NCBI GenBank assembly: GCA_000024525.1 | Contig: CP001769.1 | Span: 7,225,001 to 7,289,000, forward strand | DNA: 64,000 nt | Direction: 5' to 3' | Origin: Spirosoma linguale DSM 74 | Lineage (GTDB): Bacteria > Bacteroidota > Bacteroidia > Cytophagales > Spirosomataceae | Part shown: piece by piece, positions 34,977 through 45,161 of the stretch | Numbering within the stretch: the stretch's first letter is position 1 | How the letters are laid out: the number at the start of each line of letters is the position of its first letter | Translations under genes and position numbers: made by a program | Notes under the pieces: model-generated | Database searches by the model: none | Seen by the model: only the letters and a program-made list of their open reading frames with translations | Told to the model about the DNA's origin: nothing

Positions 34977-35018
34977 GTAGCGGAAATCCCTAAATCAGCA
35001 GATAGGGGTTTCCGCTAC
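34977..35018. terminator. Bidirectional terminator between convergent peptidase genes
   Basis: GTAGCGGAAATCCCTA (34977-34992) pairs with TAGGGGTTTCCGCTAC (35003-35018) with one mismatch and a ten-base loop. The right arm overlaps the stop codon of the minus-strand gene at 35015. Confidence 0.75.
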
Positions 35019-37792
35019 TTCTTTATAAACCGTTCCATTTGTACAGTGTGCCCATCAGTAAGTTGAAGAATATACATTCCCGGTGGTAAATGCTGAACGG
35101 AAATTTCGCCTTCAAACTTCCCATTTTGTGCTTTCAATGAGAACGGCGACTGCTGCAAAACGCCCCGGAAATCAAAAAGGCGTACCTGCGCCTGGTGAGC
35201 TGCCGAATTAACGTATCGAATAAAAAGTGTATGCTCGGCGGGGTTAGGAAATAGGCTAAACTGATTTGTGGGGTCCGGGATTAATGCCGCTGGAGCCGTT
35301 GTCTGTACCAGCCTGTCTGTTGACCAGCCTACGCATTTATTCTGGGTTATCGCCACTTTATACGCTCCGGGTTGCGTGACTGATAGCTTGTAGTCGCGGG
35401 CGTTTGCCAAGCTTTGATCGTTGCGGTACCATTGGTAGCGGTAGGAAGTGTCGAGAGGAGCTTTCAGGGTGACGGAGGCTCCCTGCGGAAGTATAAGGTC
35501 CGTTTCTTCCGGTAAAATGGCGACCTCATTTACGGATGAACGAAGCACACTAGTTTGCGTCGATACGTATTGGCAGCCATCTTTTGTTAACCGTACCTGA
35601 TAGGTACCTGGCTCGGTCACGTTCAGGGTTGTTGAGTGCGCATCGGTAATAAGCTGATTGTTGCGTAGCCAGTCGACGACGGCAGTAGTGGGAGTTGTAA
35701 GCTGACCTCCCTCAACCAGCCGTAGCTGGACCGGATCGCTGGTATTGCAAAGCCACTGTGGTTTATCCGGTGTAAGCGTTAATGTCGAGGAGCGAATCTG
35801 GACCTGAACCGGTTGTGAACCGGCCGAACAGCCGCTAGCGTCGGTGACGCGCAGTAAATAAGAGCCGGGCAGGTTCGTTTCGTACGAATCGGATTTTGCA
35901 TTGGCTATGACCACCCCGTCGCGCAGCCACTGATACTGCAAACCGGCAGATTTAGCCGAAGACGATAGTATGATGGACTTACCCGCGCAAATGGTGGTGT
36001 CCCTGGCGGGCCGAATGGACGTAGTCAACTGGCAATTTACCCGGTACAGACCGCTTACCACGACCGAAAAAGGCTGGCTGGAATAGGTCATTGGCCCTTT
36101 CTGAGAAACAACAAGGGTGTACGTTTGTCCTGCTACCGGATTGGTGATGTAAACCTGCTCTACATTATCGCGACTGTTATCCCCGCGTTTGGCGGCCTGT
36201 TCCGGGCGAGTAGGGTCAAGAGTAAAAGGCAGATTTGTTTGCTGGCCGCCAGTAACCCGTAAGTCGAGGTCATTAATGAGTTTAGGGCTTCTATTGTTGA
36301 GCGAGCTGGCCGATAAACTCGACGGGGAGGCTTCCGGGTCGGTCCAGGAAAGCGTCACAATCAGCGGTTCATTTCCCTGGGCAACAATGGATTGGGTAAA
36401 GGTGCCGCCGGGAACCAGGTTTTTTTCCAGTAACAAGTGCGCCATATCCTGATTGAGCAGCAAACGGGCGGCTGCTTCTGTATTCAGTAAACCCCAGCCG
36501 TACTGATAGGTGGGTCCTGCTGCGGGAGTAGGGCGGGTGGCGGTGTGCAGGGTAAGGCCTTTAAGCGTTGCCGCCCGCATAAACTGCCCGCTGGTGGGCA
36601 TACCCGACCCACGTTTGGTAGCGTATAATTCCTGTAGCAGGAACAACGATCCCGCTACATTGGCAGACGCCATTGAAGTGCCCGTGTAATTGCCGTACGT
36701 TGTATCACTGGCGGTTAGTGTCGAGAAAATACCTGACCCGGCACCCAGCAGGTCCGGTTTTATACGGCCATCATCGGTAGGGCCCCAACCGCTGAAAGGT
36801 GCCGAACCCAGCAGTGAGGGTTTGCCCTGGCTGGTGAATGCGATGTTCGCTGCGCCAACGGTTAGCACGTTTTTGGCCGTGGCTTCTCCTGGAATAACGT
36901 CGTACGCATCGTTTCGGCTACGGGACAGGTCGCTCTGAACGGATGAATTTTTGAGGAAATAGGACGTTCCGGCTGGAGGCCCCGTTTCTCCCCGCTTATT
37001 ATCCGCCGAACGGACCATCAGGAAAAACGGGTTGTTATAGGCGATACGATCCAGATCGCTGGCTTTGGTTGTATAGAACCCAAACAAGTAATCTTCGGTG
37101 GTACTTATGGCCGTGTTGCCCCACCACTCCCATTTCAGGTCGGGGTTAGTACCGGGCCGCGCATCGTTATAAACCCAACCGGCAACGGGTCCGTAGGAAT
37201 GGTTGGAAATCAGCAACCCGGGGGCAGCCGCTGTTAGCTCCGTAATGTCGTTGGTGTAATCCCATACTGTTAGCTGTGCGCCAAATGCCATTCCCCGGGC
37301 CTGTTCACGAATGCCTTTGCCGATCAGGGTTCCGGCAAGGTGCGTGGCGTGGTCATTCAGGGTAAGCGCATTTTCTTTCTGCACAAGTCGGGGGCTGCCC
37401 GGCGTTTGTCCAGCAAACTCCTGGTGCGAAGCCAATACCCGCCCACCATCCCATAAGCCCAGTTTGCCGGTAACGATGGCGGTACTGCCCGACAGGGCAA
37501 GCGGCAGAGTGCCCGTACCATACAACGCCTGCGTTTGTGTGCCCCGGGCGGCTTCTGCATTATGAAGTGTATAATAAACGGGTTGCCCAAGCGCATCCAC
37601 TTCCTGTAAGGTTAGCACCCGATGATTGGAATAGTTTTTGCTAAGGGGCCAGTGATGTTGTCGGGCCAGTTGATGCGTACGTTTCTGCAAACGATCATAC
37701 CGCTGAACCAATGCCTGTTGCCACGTTAAAGAGGCTTTAGCGCTGTGGAGCTGGGCATTGGAAGGAGTCGTGAAACAAACCGTACACCACAA
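35015..37792 (-). CDS. Secreted S8 peptidase with T9SS sorting tail
   Basis: About 925 residues. Triad elements are LWDGGRVLASHQEF (Asp), NDHATHLAGTLIG (His) and GTSMASANVAG (Ser). A jelly-roll domain (PGGTFTQSIVAQG...RDNVEQVYI) and Ig-like modules (QWLRDGVVI; YQWYRNDQSL) follow. The C-terminal 80 residues (FSLFPNPAEHTLFIRYV...GMYILQLTDG) are a T9SS type A sorting domain. The frame has no ATG or GTG near its beginning: TTG at 37792 falls inside the signal peptide, whose basic part (RTLQRSIR) lies upstream, next to an ATA at 37837. The true start is uncertain, and the frame is open back to the stop of the upstream paralogue. Confidence 0.82.
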   Translation of the reverse strand: MWCTVCFTTPSNAQLHSAKASLTWQQALVQRYDRLQKRTHQLARQHHWPLSKNYSNHRVLTLQEVDALGQPVYYTLHNAEAARGTQTQALYGTGTLPLALSGSTAIVTGKLGLWDGGRVLASHQEFAGQTPGSPRLVQKENALTLNDHATHLAGTLIGKGIREQARGMAFGAQLTVWDYTNDITELTAAAPGLLISNHSYGPVAGWVYNDARPGTNPDLKWEWWGNTAISTTEDYLFGFYTTKASDLDRIAYNNPFFLMVRSADNKRGETGPPAGTSYFLKNSSVQSDLSRSRNDAYDVIPGEATAKNVLTVGAANIAFTSQGKPSLLGSAPFSGWGPTDDGRIKPDLLGAGSGIFSTLTASDTTYGNYTGTSMASANVAGSLFLLQELYATKRGSGMPTSGQFMRAATLKGLTLHTATRPTPAAGPTYQYGWGLLNTEAAARLLLNQDMAHLLLEKNLVPGGTFTQSIVAQGNEPLIVTLSWTDPEASPSSLSASSLNNRSPKLINDLDLRVTGGQQTNLPFTLDPTRPEQAAKRGDNSRDNVEQVYITNPVAGQTYTLVVSQKGPMTYSSQPFSVVVSGLYRVNCQLTTSIRPARDTTICAGKSIILSSSAKSAGLQYQWLRDGVVIANAKSDSYETNLPGSYLLRVTDASGCSAGSQPVQVQIRSSTLTLTPDKPQWLCNTSDPVQLRLVEGGQLTTPTTAVVDWLRNNQLITDAHSTTLNVTEPGTYQVRLTKDGCQYVSTQTSVLRSSVNEVAILPEETDLILPQGASVTLKAPLDTSYRYQWYRNDQSLANARDYKLSVTQPGAYKVAITQNKCVGWSTDRLVQTTAPAALIPDPTNQFSLFPNPAEHTLFIRYVNSAAHQAQVRLFDFRGVLQQSPFSLKAQNGKFEGEISVQHLPPGMYILQLTDGHTVQMERFIKK

Positions 37793-37882
37793 CGCAAGTA
37801 CCGGGAAAACCCTGATACTGCGTTGTAGTGTACGTATACTAACTAAACTGTATGTCTGTAGCGGTTGCAGAAAAGTAGACGA

Positions 37883-40800
37883 TTATTGCTTGCGAATCCG
37901 TTTCACCCGGACGCTTTGCGTCTGGTCGTCTTCTACAATTACAAAAAACGTACCGCCTGGTAAGTCTGTAACATCAAAAATTGTTGAATAACTTTTTCCG
38001 TCCCGTTGCAGGGTTGCCGTACGAACGGTCTGGCCCGTCAGGTTAGTCAGTCGCACCGTGGGTACCTTGGTCGAAATGGAGGCATCTATCAGCGATACGG
38101 TTAGTTGGCGCATTGCCGGATTAGGATACACACTCAGATTGACGTCGTCCGTAACGGGCTCGGTGGCCAGAATGGTCAGGTAAACTTCATCTGAAATTAA
38201 TTCGCCACACCCATTGACGTTGCCTTTTACTGAATATCGTCCGGTTTTCACAACCGTATAGGTAGGTGAAGTGGCCCCCGAGATGGGTACTCCATCGAGC
38301 AGCCATTGAACGTTGGTTGTTGCGTTCGATGTCAGGGTAAACCCGTTGGCCGTGATCGTAGGCGTTTGTGGAGTCTGTATATTGATGGCTACTGCAGCCG
38401 AATTAACCGGCAAGCAATTATTAGACACCTGAACAATGTAACTTCCGGCTGTCGCGGTAAGGAGCGTACTGCTTGTCGCGCCGGAAATAGCCTGTCCATT
38501 GCGGTACCACTGGTACGTAAGATTGGTGCCCGTGTTCGCTCGTAAAACGATACTGGAGCCCTGGCAAATGCTGGTTGACCCATTGGGCGTTATCGCTGCT
38601 GTAGTTCCCTGACCCGCTGTTGGAGTGACTGCAACGCGTTGTGGCCCCGGACAATCCAGCGATCGGACGCTCATGTTATAAAAATAATACCAGGCTGTTT
38701 TCAAGGTATCGGTCGACGTTCCATTGTTAAACAGAGCGCCTTTGATAGTAACGACCGGCTGTCCGCCTTGCGTTTTTAGCTGATAGGGTAGCCCCGTAAC
38801 GGCAGAATTACTCCGAAAAATAGACGCTCCATCGCCGTAATCAATGGTGATCTTGTAGTCACCGGCTGCCGGAATTCGCAGATTCAGCGGGTAAATAGCC
38901 CCTTCATCATTTGGGTCGTCGGGGTAAACGCCACCGCTGGCGGCTGTCACACTTTGGGTGCGCGTTGGTGTAACGTCCAGCGTTACGCTTGATACGGCGG
39001 TGTTATCGTATCGTCGAACGGTGAACGTAATCGTACCCGCCGAGCCAATATACAGTCGGGCATTTTCAATCAGGAGCGGCACCTGTGTTGTAATGAGTGG
39101 GGCAGGCTGGAACGCTGTTCCGTATGATCCTCCCCCGAACACATTCTTGTTAACCGGCCCGATTGTACCCGAAAATGTGTTCAGGGACGCGTAGAATTGG
39201 CCGCTGGCGGGTATCGATTTAACCGCCACCTGATTACCTGCTGCCAGTAAATTTCCGCCCGTTGGGGCGTCGTACCAGAAAGCCGTTCCTTCGCCAATAT
39301 TTCGCAATGAAATGGTCGTATCGCTGCCGCAACGGGTGACCGAAAATACGCCGTTCGATGGGGCGAGTGCTGTTGAACGGGTTACCGTGAGGTTGTTATT
39401 AGCCGCGTTCTGGTCAGTCCCAAGGCCCGACGAAATGATGAACTGGTACGTTTGACCGGGCGCTAATACAACGCTTGCGGGTAAGGTCAGTGAGACTGTA
39501 CTCTCCCTGAAAGCCGTGATTCGGGGAACGGTGCCAGTCAGGGTCGTAACTGTATTGTTGTTTGCATCCGTAATTCTGACACTAACCGGTACGTCGGTTT
39601 GGTTTGCCGTACCGTAGTTGTGCAGCCGGACAGCTACCGTAAGGGCAGAACCGGTCTGAGCGCAGAAATTCGATTCCGGCGAAACAAGAGCCGTAACGCC
39701 TACATCATTCGTAGTCTGTATCACGTTCAGGACATAATCCTGCGTTTCGCCATTGCCGTAATTGCCACAGGCTACAACAGAAGCTGCATTCTCCGTTTCT
39801 ACCGCTACAATCCGGAAGCGTACATTCTGCGCTGTCTGGACATTGGTCGGGATGGTTACCGTAGCCGTAAACTGGGCGGAGTTCGACAGGACACCCGATA
39901 CCGCCACGGTTTCGCCCGCGTCATCGAAACTGCCGTTCTGGTTCCAGTCGGCGAAAGCTTTCACGATTACATTTCTCGTAGCCCCACAGGTGCCCAGGGA
40001 TACGGTGAGCGGAATTTGCTGACCGATCTGCACCGTGCCTACCGACTGGGAGAAATCGGTATATGACGTACAACCCGCTGCCCCAGCCTGGTTAATGTTA
40101 CTGAATTGTACCTGATTGATCTTTGTGTCGGCCGTTGAGGTAGCTCCCGACGTACAGTAAGCTTTCCCGCCAATACCGCTGATGAGCAGGGCGTAATCCT
40201 GCTTGCCGCCACTCAGGGTGCCTTTACTGGTGACCGTAATTGTGTAGGACCGGCCCGGTATCGGGTTCGAAATCAGTACCTGTTCTACGTTGTCGCGGAT
40301 GTTATCGCCCTGTGTGGCGGCTGCCGATGGATTATTGGGGTCCAGCACCCAGGGCAGAATAGCGTTGGTGCCATCACTGATACGTACATCGAGATCATTG
40401 ACAAGCTTGGGCGTTCGGTTATTCAGGTTTGCCACCGAAACGGTACTGGCGGTACCGGCGGGGTCTGTCCAGCAGATGGTGGAAACCAGCGGCCCAAGCC
40501 CGGACGCGACCACTGTTAGTGAGTACGTTTCGGCCTGGTTTAGGGTGCGTTCGTCAAGCAGGTGATTCTGGTTAGTGTTTAAAATGACCCGTCCGGCCTG
40601 CTCGGCGTTTAGTAGTCCCCAGCCATATCGATAATCGGGACCGGGAGCGCTGCCTGCTTCGTCGGCCGTATGCAAGGCCAGCCCTTTCAGGGTCGACGAC
40701 CGCATAAACTTGCCGCTGTTGCGCTGCGCATATAATTCCTGAAGTAGGAGTAGGGACCCCGCCACATTGGGCGTTGCCATCGACGTACCGTCGTAAACGA

Positions 40801-41938
40801 CATAAGCGCTGTCGCTTTCCGAACTTGATGACAGGATACCGACGCCTATGCCGGAAATGTCGGGCTTTATACGGCCATCATCCGTTGGCCCCCAACTGGT
40901 GAAATCGCTCAGTGGAACGTCTGCCGATTGGTTATAGCCAAAATTCAGGTTTCCTACGGCCGCTACGGTTAGAATGTTTTTGGCGTTCGCGTACGTACTT
41001 ATCTGGTCGTATGCATCCTGACTGTTTCGGGGCTGCGTACTGGTAGTCCGGCCAGAGCCGAGGTAGTAGGGTTGTCCTGCACCGGGTCCATTGGAGCTAT
41101 GGTCGTTACCTGCCGCCTTCACGATCAGGTAATAAGGTGCATTCTGAGCGATTCGGTCCCAGGTGGCTGTTGCAGAGTTGTAAAATCCGAATTTGTAATC
41201 TTCTGTTTTACTGATGGTTGTATCGCCCCACCACTCCCACTGTATGTTGCCGCTGCGACTATCGTTATACACCCACCCGGCATTTGTACCGTATGAGTGG
41301 TTCGATATCAGCAGGTTAGAGGCTGCGGCACTCATTTCGGTTACGTCGGAATTGAAGTCATAAGCGCGCAGATTGGTACCATAGGCCATGCCTCTTACCT
41401 GCGGGTTTACACCGGCCGCCATCAGAATACCAGCCACGTGGGTCGAGTGACTTACCAGCGTAGCCGACGAGTCGACCTGAACGACCCGGCTGCCCGTTCC
41501 ATTCCGAAACTCGACGTGCGTAGCTCTCACTCTACCACCATCCCAAACACCCAGTTTATTGGTCAGTGTACTTCCCGAGAGCGAAAGACCCAGGCTGCCC
41601 CCCGCATACAGTGAGTTGGTGCGGGTGCTTATGCCCGCTTTAGTTGTGCTGTAAGTAGCGTCGTAGATGAGTTCGCCGGTAGCGGTAATCTCGCGCAGCA
41701 TCATGACCCGTCCGGAAGGCGAAATCTGTTTGACGGGGCGATTTAGCCGCTGTGCTGCTGAAAGGGCTGTGCGGTAGTTTTCAGCCTGCGTTTGTTCAAT
41801 CGTTTTTCTGAGTTGGTTTTGTTGAACCCGCTGCGGGGTACTATACTGAGGCAAAGATTGAGCCGTCAGAAGTGAGGATGCGGTTAACCCTGAAAGGGCG
41901 GTTAACCAGCCCATGCGAAACCATAAACGTTGAGACAT
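37883..41938 (-). CDS. Large secreted S8 peptidase with GEVED domain and T9SS tail
   Basis: 1351 residues with a signal peptide (GWLTALSGLTASSLLTAQS). The peptidase (about 100-460) has GVWDGGRVRATHVEF, SHSTHVAGIL and GTSMATPNVAG. A jelly-roll domain follows, then a GEVED domain (FADWNQNGSFDDAGETV), a CARDB-like module (VSPESNFCAQTGSALTVAVRL) and an Ig-like module (YQWYRNGQAISGAT). A T9SS sorting domain ends it (NLSVYPNPAMRQLTVSL). It is paralogous to the S8 gene directly downstream, sharing the WDGG and NHSYG motifs, so the pair probably arose by duplication. It is expected to be exported through T9SS and cell-surface attached or released. Confidence 0.9.
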   Translation of the reverse strand: MSQRLWFRMGWLTALSGLTASSLLTAQSLPQYSTPQRVQQNQLRKTIEQTQAENYRTALSAAQRLNRPVKQISPSGRVMMLREITATGELIYDATYSTTKAGISTRTNSLYAGGSLGLSLSGSTLTNKLGVWDGGRVRATHVEFRNGTGSRVVQVDSSATLVSHSTHVAGILMAAGVNPQVRGMAYGTNLRAYDFNSDVTEMSAAASNLLISNHSYGTNAGWVYNDSRSGNIQWEWWGDTTISKTEDYKFGFYNSATATWDRIAQNAPYYLIVKAAGNDHSSNGPGAGQPYYLGSGRTTSTQPRNSQDAYDQISTYANAKNILTVAAVGNLNFGYNQSADVPLSDFTSWGPTDDGRIKPDISGIGVGILSSSSESDSAYVVYDGTSMATPNVAGSLLLLQELYAQRNSGKFMRSSTLKGLALHTADEAGSAPGPDYRYGWGLLNAEQAGRVILNTNQNHLLDERTLNQAETYSLTVVASGLGPLVSTICWTDPAGTASTVSVANLNNRTPKLVNDLDVRISDGTNAILPWVLDPNNPSAAATQGDNIRDNVEQVLISNPIPGRSYTITVTSKGTLSGGKQDYALLISGIGGKAYCTSGATSTADTKINQVQFSNINQAGAAGCTSYTDFSQSVGTVQIGQQIPLTVSLGTCGATRNVIVKAFADWNQNGSFDDAGETVAVSGVLSNSAQFTATVTIPTNVQTAQNVRFRIVAVETENAASVVACGNYGNGETQDYVLNVIQTTNDVGVTALVSPESNFCAQTGSALTVAVRLHNYGTANQTDVPVSVRITDANNNTVTTLTGTVPRITAFRESTVSLTLPASVVLAPGQTYQFIISSGLGTDQNAANNNLTVTRSTALAPSNGVFSVTRCGSDTTISLRNIGEGTAFWYDAPTGGNLLAAGNQVAVKSIPASGQFYASLNTFSGTIGPVNKNVFGGGSYGTAFQPAPLITTQVPLLIENARLYIGSAGTITFTVRRYDNTAVSSVTLDVTPTRTQSVTAASGGVYPDDPNDEGAIYPLNLRIPAAGDYKITIDYGDGASIFRSNSAVTGLPYQLKTQGGQPVVTIKGALFNNGTSTDTLKTAWYYFYNMSVRSLDCPGPQRVAVTPTAGQGTTAAITPNGSTSICQGSSIVLRANTGTNLTYQWYRNGQAISGATSSTLLTATAGSYIVQVSNNCLPVNSAAVAINIQTPQTPTITANGFTLTSNATTNVQWLLDGVPISGATSPTYTVVKTGRYSVKGNVNGCGELISDEVYLTILATEPVTDDVNLSVYPNPAMRQLTVSLIDASISTKVPTVRLTNLTGQTVRTATLQRDGKSYSTIFDVTDLPGGTFFVIVEDDQTQSVRVKRIRKQ

Positions 41939-42250
41939 AAAAAAAGTAAATAAAGCCGATGCAGTACCTGAAGTAATGTATATAATATGTACGTCAGCTA
42001 GGTCAATACTGTTGCGTAACTGGTTGACTGTATCGGTTGTTTTATTGACTTTTTAATTTAACAAAATGAACAGTGTAGTAGCATGTGAGGCAATTAGATA
42101 AAGAAATCGTTTACGCTGTTACCTACGTTGAAACAAGCGTTCGATACGGCCCGGTGCATAGCGTGGATCAACTAAAAATTAACTTATCCAAAATTCTCTG
42201 TACCTCGCAGGTGTAGGCACAGAGAATTGGAAAGAACCCTGCCTTCGACG
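41939..42250. other. Intergenic region, mostly AT-rich
   Basis: 312 bases between two minus-strand genes. It holds the terminator at 42192-42228 and an AT-rich stretch upstream of the large peptidase gene. I see no coding frame and no consensus promoter. Confidence 0.5.
42192..42228 (-). terminator. Terminator downstream of the exported protein gene
   Basis: AATTCTCTGT (42192-42201) pairs perfectly with ACAGAGAATT (42219-42228), with a small ACCT/AGGT pairing inside. On the minus strand a short T-run follows the stem. Confidence 0.65.
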
Positions 42251-43282
42251 CTATTTTGGCTTGCCATTTACCCAGGAAACGGGCACCGAATTCCCCCTTC
42301 GGTGATTCACTTTTTGCAAAAGCCACCGGTTATCTTCTTTCGAGGCTGCCTGCATCGCTCCCGCTATAAGTCCCCCTACTGCACCATACCCCATGCCCAT
42401 AAGGGGTACTGGTACGGAACTGGAATAGCTTTGGCGTGGCCGCCAGTAATAAAAGTCTGATCCCTTCTTAACCATCTTATAGAAACCCAGACCAGTAGCC
42501 CGTAGCAGAATGGTTCCGTCAGAAACCGCAAAAAGGCCTTCCGGCAATAACTTGACTTTCTTTTTACGTTTCTCATTCAGGGCGTAAACCAGTGTCATAT
42601 TTTTACGTTCTTCGATTGTCAACTCAACCGCTGGTTCTGGTTCGTTCATTACAAATTGCCTGAAGTTTCGGTAAATACCCGCTTTCGGCTGGTTGTCTCG
42701 GTACATGGGTAGTTTCATCTTTTCCAGACTATCGAGCGTCAGCAGATCCTGATAGCTATAGGTTGCCGTATCGGACAGCGTCTTTTGCCGGGCTAACGAA
42801 GTAACCTGTTGAGCGAGTACGCAAAACTGCTCGCTAACCGAACGTAGTAACTTTTTAGTTACATCGCCCCCCTTTGTTGTGTAGATGGTATCTATGGTTA
42901 TCAGTTCGTTGTATTGATCGGGGGCATTGGCGGTGAAGAACCGAGCCGCCAGTCGAAACCGCCCTATTTCGCTAGTCGAACCACGAAGCTCATTGACAAA
43001 GAACTCGTTGAGTGTTATCACTAAAGGTGTATTGAGCGTTGATCCGGTAAAATAAGCCGCCAGGCTATCGGTGAGGCCCATACAAACAATTTCTGTCGAC
43101 GTGTTAAACGCGCCATTCTGCACAGTGCCGAGAAACTGGTTCTGACTCCGGGTATCAATAACCTTGACCGATTGGAAACCCTGTGATTTCTCTTTACACG
43201 AAAAGTCAAGTGCCAGCTCTCTCATCTGACCAAATGAATGTATAGATAATAAACAAAAAAAGCCGTGTAAAAAAAGTTTCAT
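42251..43282 (-). CDS. Exported protein of unknown function
   Basis: 343 residues with signal peptide MKLFLHGFFCLLSIHSFGQ. I do not recognise a family. The mature part alternates beta-rich stretches (LVITLNEFFVNEL) with a helical middle (LLRSVSEQFCVLAQQVTSLARQ). Near the C-terminus is a Gly/Met-rich hydrophobic segment (PLMGMGYGAVGGLIAGAMQ) that could insert in a membrane. A Lys-rich patch (NEKRKKKVKLLPEG) lies before it. It sits alone, upstream of a terminator. Confidence 0.6.
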   Translation of the reverse strand: MKLFLHGFFCLLSIHSFGQMRELALDFSCKEKSQGFQSVKVIDTRSQNQFLGTVQNGAFNTSTEIVCMGLTDSLAAYFTGSTLNTPLVITLNEFFVNELRGSTSEIGRFRLAARFFTANAPDQYNELITIDTIYTTKGGDVTKKLLRSVSEQFCVLAQQVTSLARQKTLSDTATYSYQDLLTLDSLEKMKLPMYRDNQPKAGIYRNFRQFVMNEPEPAVELTIEERKNMTLVYALNEKRKKKVKLLPEGLFAVSDGTILLRATGLGFYKMVKKGSDFYYWRPRQSYSSSVPVPLMGMGYGAVGGLIAGAMQAASKEDNRWLLQKVNHRRGNSVPVSWVNGKPK

Positions 43283-43633
43283 GTTGATTTGGTGGGTTTA
43301 CTAAGAGGAGATTATACGTACTTTCAGAGAGCAGATTTGCTGCTTTTTGAACGAGCCAAAATGTGGAAATTTTCATGTATTTACAAATAGTAACAAAGAA
43401 CACTTATTACTATTTTTTAGAACAAATAGCCTTTAAAAAATGCTGTCTGCTGGTATGGAACGGCCTTCTTTATAGCGCAGAGCCTCTTTATCTGCATTGT
43501 GCCAACTGATAGATAGAGAGGGCATCAACTGTTGTCTGTATCAATTAACTAACCTGACCGAAAATTTAATCCCGATTTTCTTAAACGCTTCGTTACTTAT
43601 CTTGTCATACGCAAACAGTGAACAATTACCGGC
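43283..43633. other. Intergenic region between divergent genes
   Basis: 351 AT-rich bases between the exported-protein gene and the DUF1800 gene. I see no convincing coding frame. A minus-strand TACTATTTG (about 43386-43394) is one base off the -7 spacing. Nothing else stands out. Confidence 0.4.
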
Positions 43634-45070
43634 ATGGATAAACTGACCAGACAGCAACAGACCCGTCATTTGTTTGCACGAGCGGCTTTTGGGGCAGCCC
43701 CCGCCGAATTGGAAGAAGCATCGCGTAAACCCCTTCGAAAAGTAGTGCGCCAGTTGTTTAAAAACAGCGAAGCCGTGACCGATCTGAAAGCTGTTGAGCC
43801 CGACGAAAACGAATCGAAGAAACAATTGAAAGGGCTTCTTCGGCAGGGTGAACTCGACAAAGAAATGCTTAAAGAGCGAATCCGCGACAATGCCGAAAAA
43901 GTGCGGGATCTAAACCTGTTGTGGATTGACCGAATGGCAATCGGCAACGGCGCACTGCGTGAGAAGATGGCGCTTTTCTGGCATGGGCACTTTGCCTGCC
44001 GGGCGCAGGGCCGGAATCCGCTGCTCATGCAACAGTATGCTAATACACTTCGGCAAAACGCTCTGGGTAAGTTTGGCGATCTGTTGATGGCGGTCTCCAA
44101 AGAGCCAGCAATGCTACAATTTCTGAACAACCAGCAAAATCGAAAAAACGCCCCGAATGAGAACTTCGCCCGTGAAGTGATGGAACTCTTTACCCTTGGA
44201 CGGGGCAATTATTCGGAACACGATATTAAGGAAGCGGCCCGTGCCTTTACCGGCTGGCAATTTACGCCCGAAGGCCAGTTTGTTTTTCGGGAGCGGGTTC
44301 ATGACGAAGGCGAGAAGACCATTTTTGGTAAAACGGGTTCCTTCAAGGGCGAAGATGTAATTGGTATGCTCCTCGAAAACCGACAGACCGCCCGCTTCAT
44401 CACGGCTAAGGTTTACCGGTTCTTCGTTAACGAAACCGAAGATAGAAAGCGGGTCGATGACTTAGCCGACCAATTTTACAAGAGTGGCTATGATATTACG
44501 GACCTGATGGAGAGCATCTTCACCGCCGACTGGTTCTACGATCCCAAAAACATTGGTGCCCATATTAAATCGCCCGTTGAGTTACTGGTTGGGCTGCGTC
44601 ACACATTGGGCGTCCGGTTCGACCAGCCCCAGCCGCAGATTTTCGTCCAGCGAACGCTGGGTCAACTGCTGTTTTACCCACCCAATGTTGCCGGTTGGCC
44701 GGGCGGTAAAAACTGGATCGACTCATCGAGTCTGCTGTTTCGGATGCAGCTACCGAGCTACGTTCTCAAAGCCGCCGATGTGCTGGTGCGCCCCAAAGAA
44801 GACGGTGATGTGAATACCCAGCTACTGGCCCGCAAAGGAAACGCGAAGTTTCGCACGACCGTCGACTGGGCCGACTTTGAGAAGGCCTTCACCAAAACAC
44901 CCGATGCTGATCTGCCGGATGCGCTGGCAGTAACGCTGCTGCCCTTTCCGTTGCGTCCGGACCAGCGAACTGTACTGGAGAGTCAGCTAAAACCTGACCT
45001 GACCCGTCCCGAACGCATTCACACGCTAACGGCCGCCATCATGAGCCTGCCGGAGTATCAATTAACATAG
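43634..45070 (+). CDS. DUF1800-family protein
   Basis: 478 residues. Family hallmarks are the N-terminal HLFARAAFGAAPAELEE, WHGHFACRAQ, ENFAREVMELFTLGRGNYSEHDIKEAARAFTGW and the later FYPPNVAGWPGGKNWID. Function is unknown; the family almost always occurs beside DUF1501, as here (next gene 91 bases on). No clear signal peptide is present. The pair probably forms a complex or pathway, often linked to exported or surface processes (inference). Confidence 0.85.
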   Translation: MDKLTRQQQTRHLFARAAFGAAPAELEEASRKPLRKVVRQLFKNSEAVTDLKAVEPDENESKKQLKGLLRQGELDKEMLKERIRDNAEKVRDLNLLWIDRMAIGNGALREKMALFWHGHFACRAQGRNPLLMQQYANTLRQNALGKFGDLLMAVSKEPAMLQFLNNQQNRKNAPNENFAREVMELFTLGRGNYSEHDIKEAARAFTGWQFTPEGQFVFRERVHDEGEKTIFGKTGSFKGEDVIGMLLENRQTARFITAKVYRFFVNETEDRKRVDDLADQFYKSGYDITDLMESIFTADWFYDPKNIGAHIKSPVELLVGLRHTLGVRFDQPQPQIFVQRTLGQLLFYPPNVAGWPGGKNWIDSSSLLFRMQLPSYVLKAADVLVRPKEDGDVNTQLLARKGNAKFRTTVDWADFEKAFTKTPDADLPDALAVTLLPFPLRPDQRTVLESQLKPDLTRPERIHTLTAAIMSLPEYQLT

Positions 45071-45150
45071 TGGAGTGAGTAAAGTAAGTACAGTGGGGGC
45101 GTGAGTTGGCTCCAGCACGACCTACTTCACTTATTCTACCTACTTCATTA
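45066..45150. repeat. Imperfect palindrome between DUF1800 and DUF1501 genes
   Basis: The left arm (about 45067-45100) is rich in GTGAGTA/AAGTAAG-type units; the right arm (about 45121-45150) is its rough complement. It resembles the 15502-15573 element but with more mismatches. It begins at the DUF1800 stop codon. Confidence 0.5.
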
Positions 45151-45161
45151 ATTGACTAACT

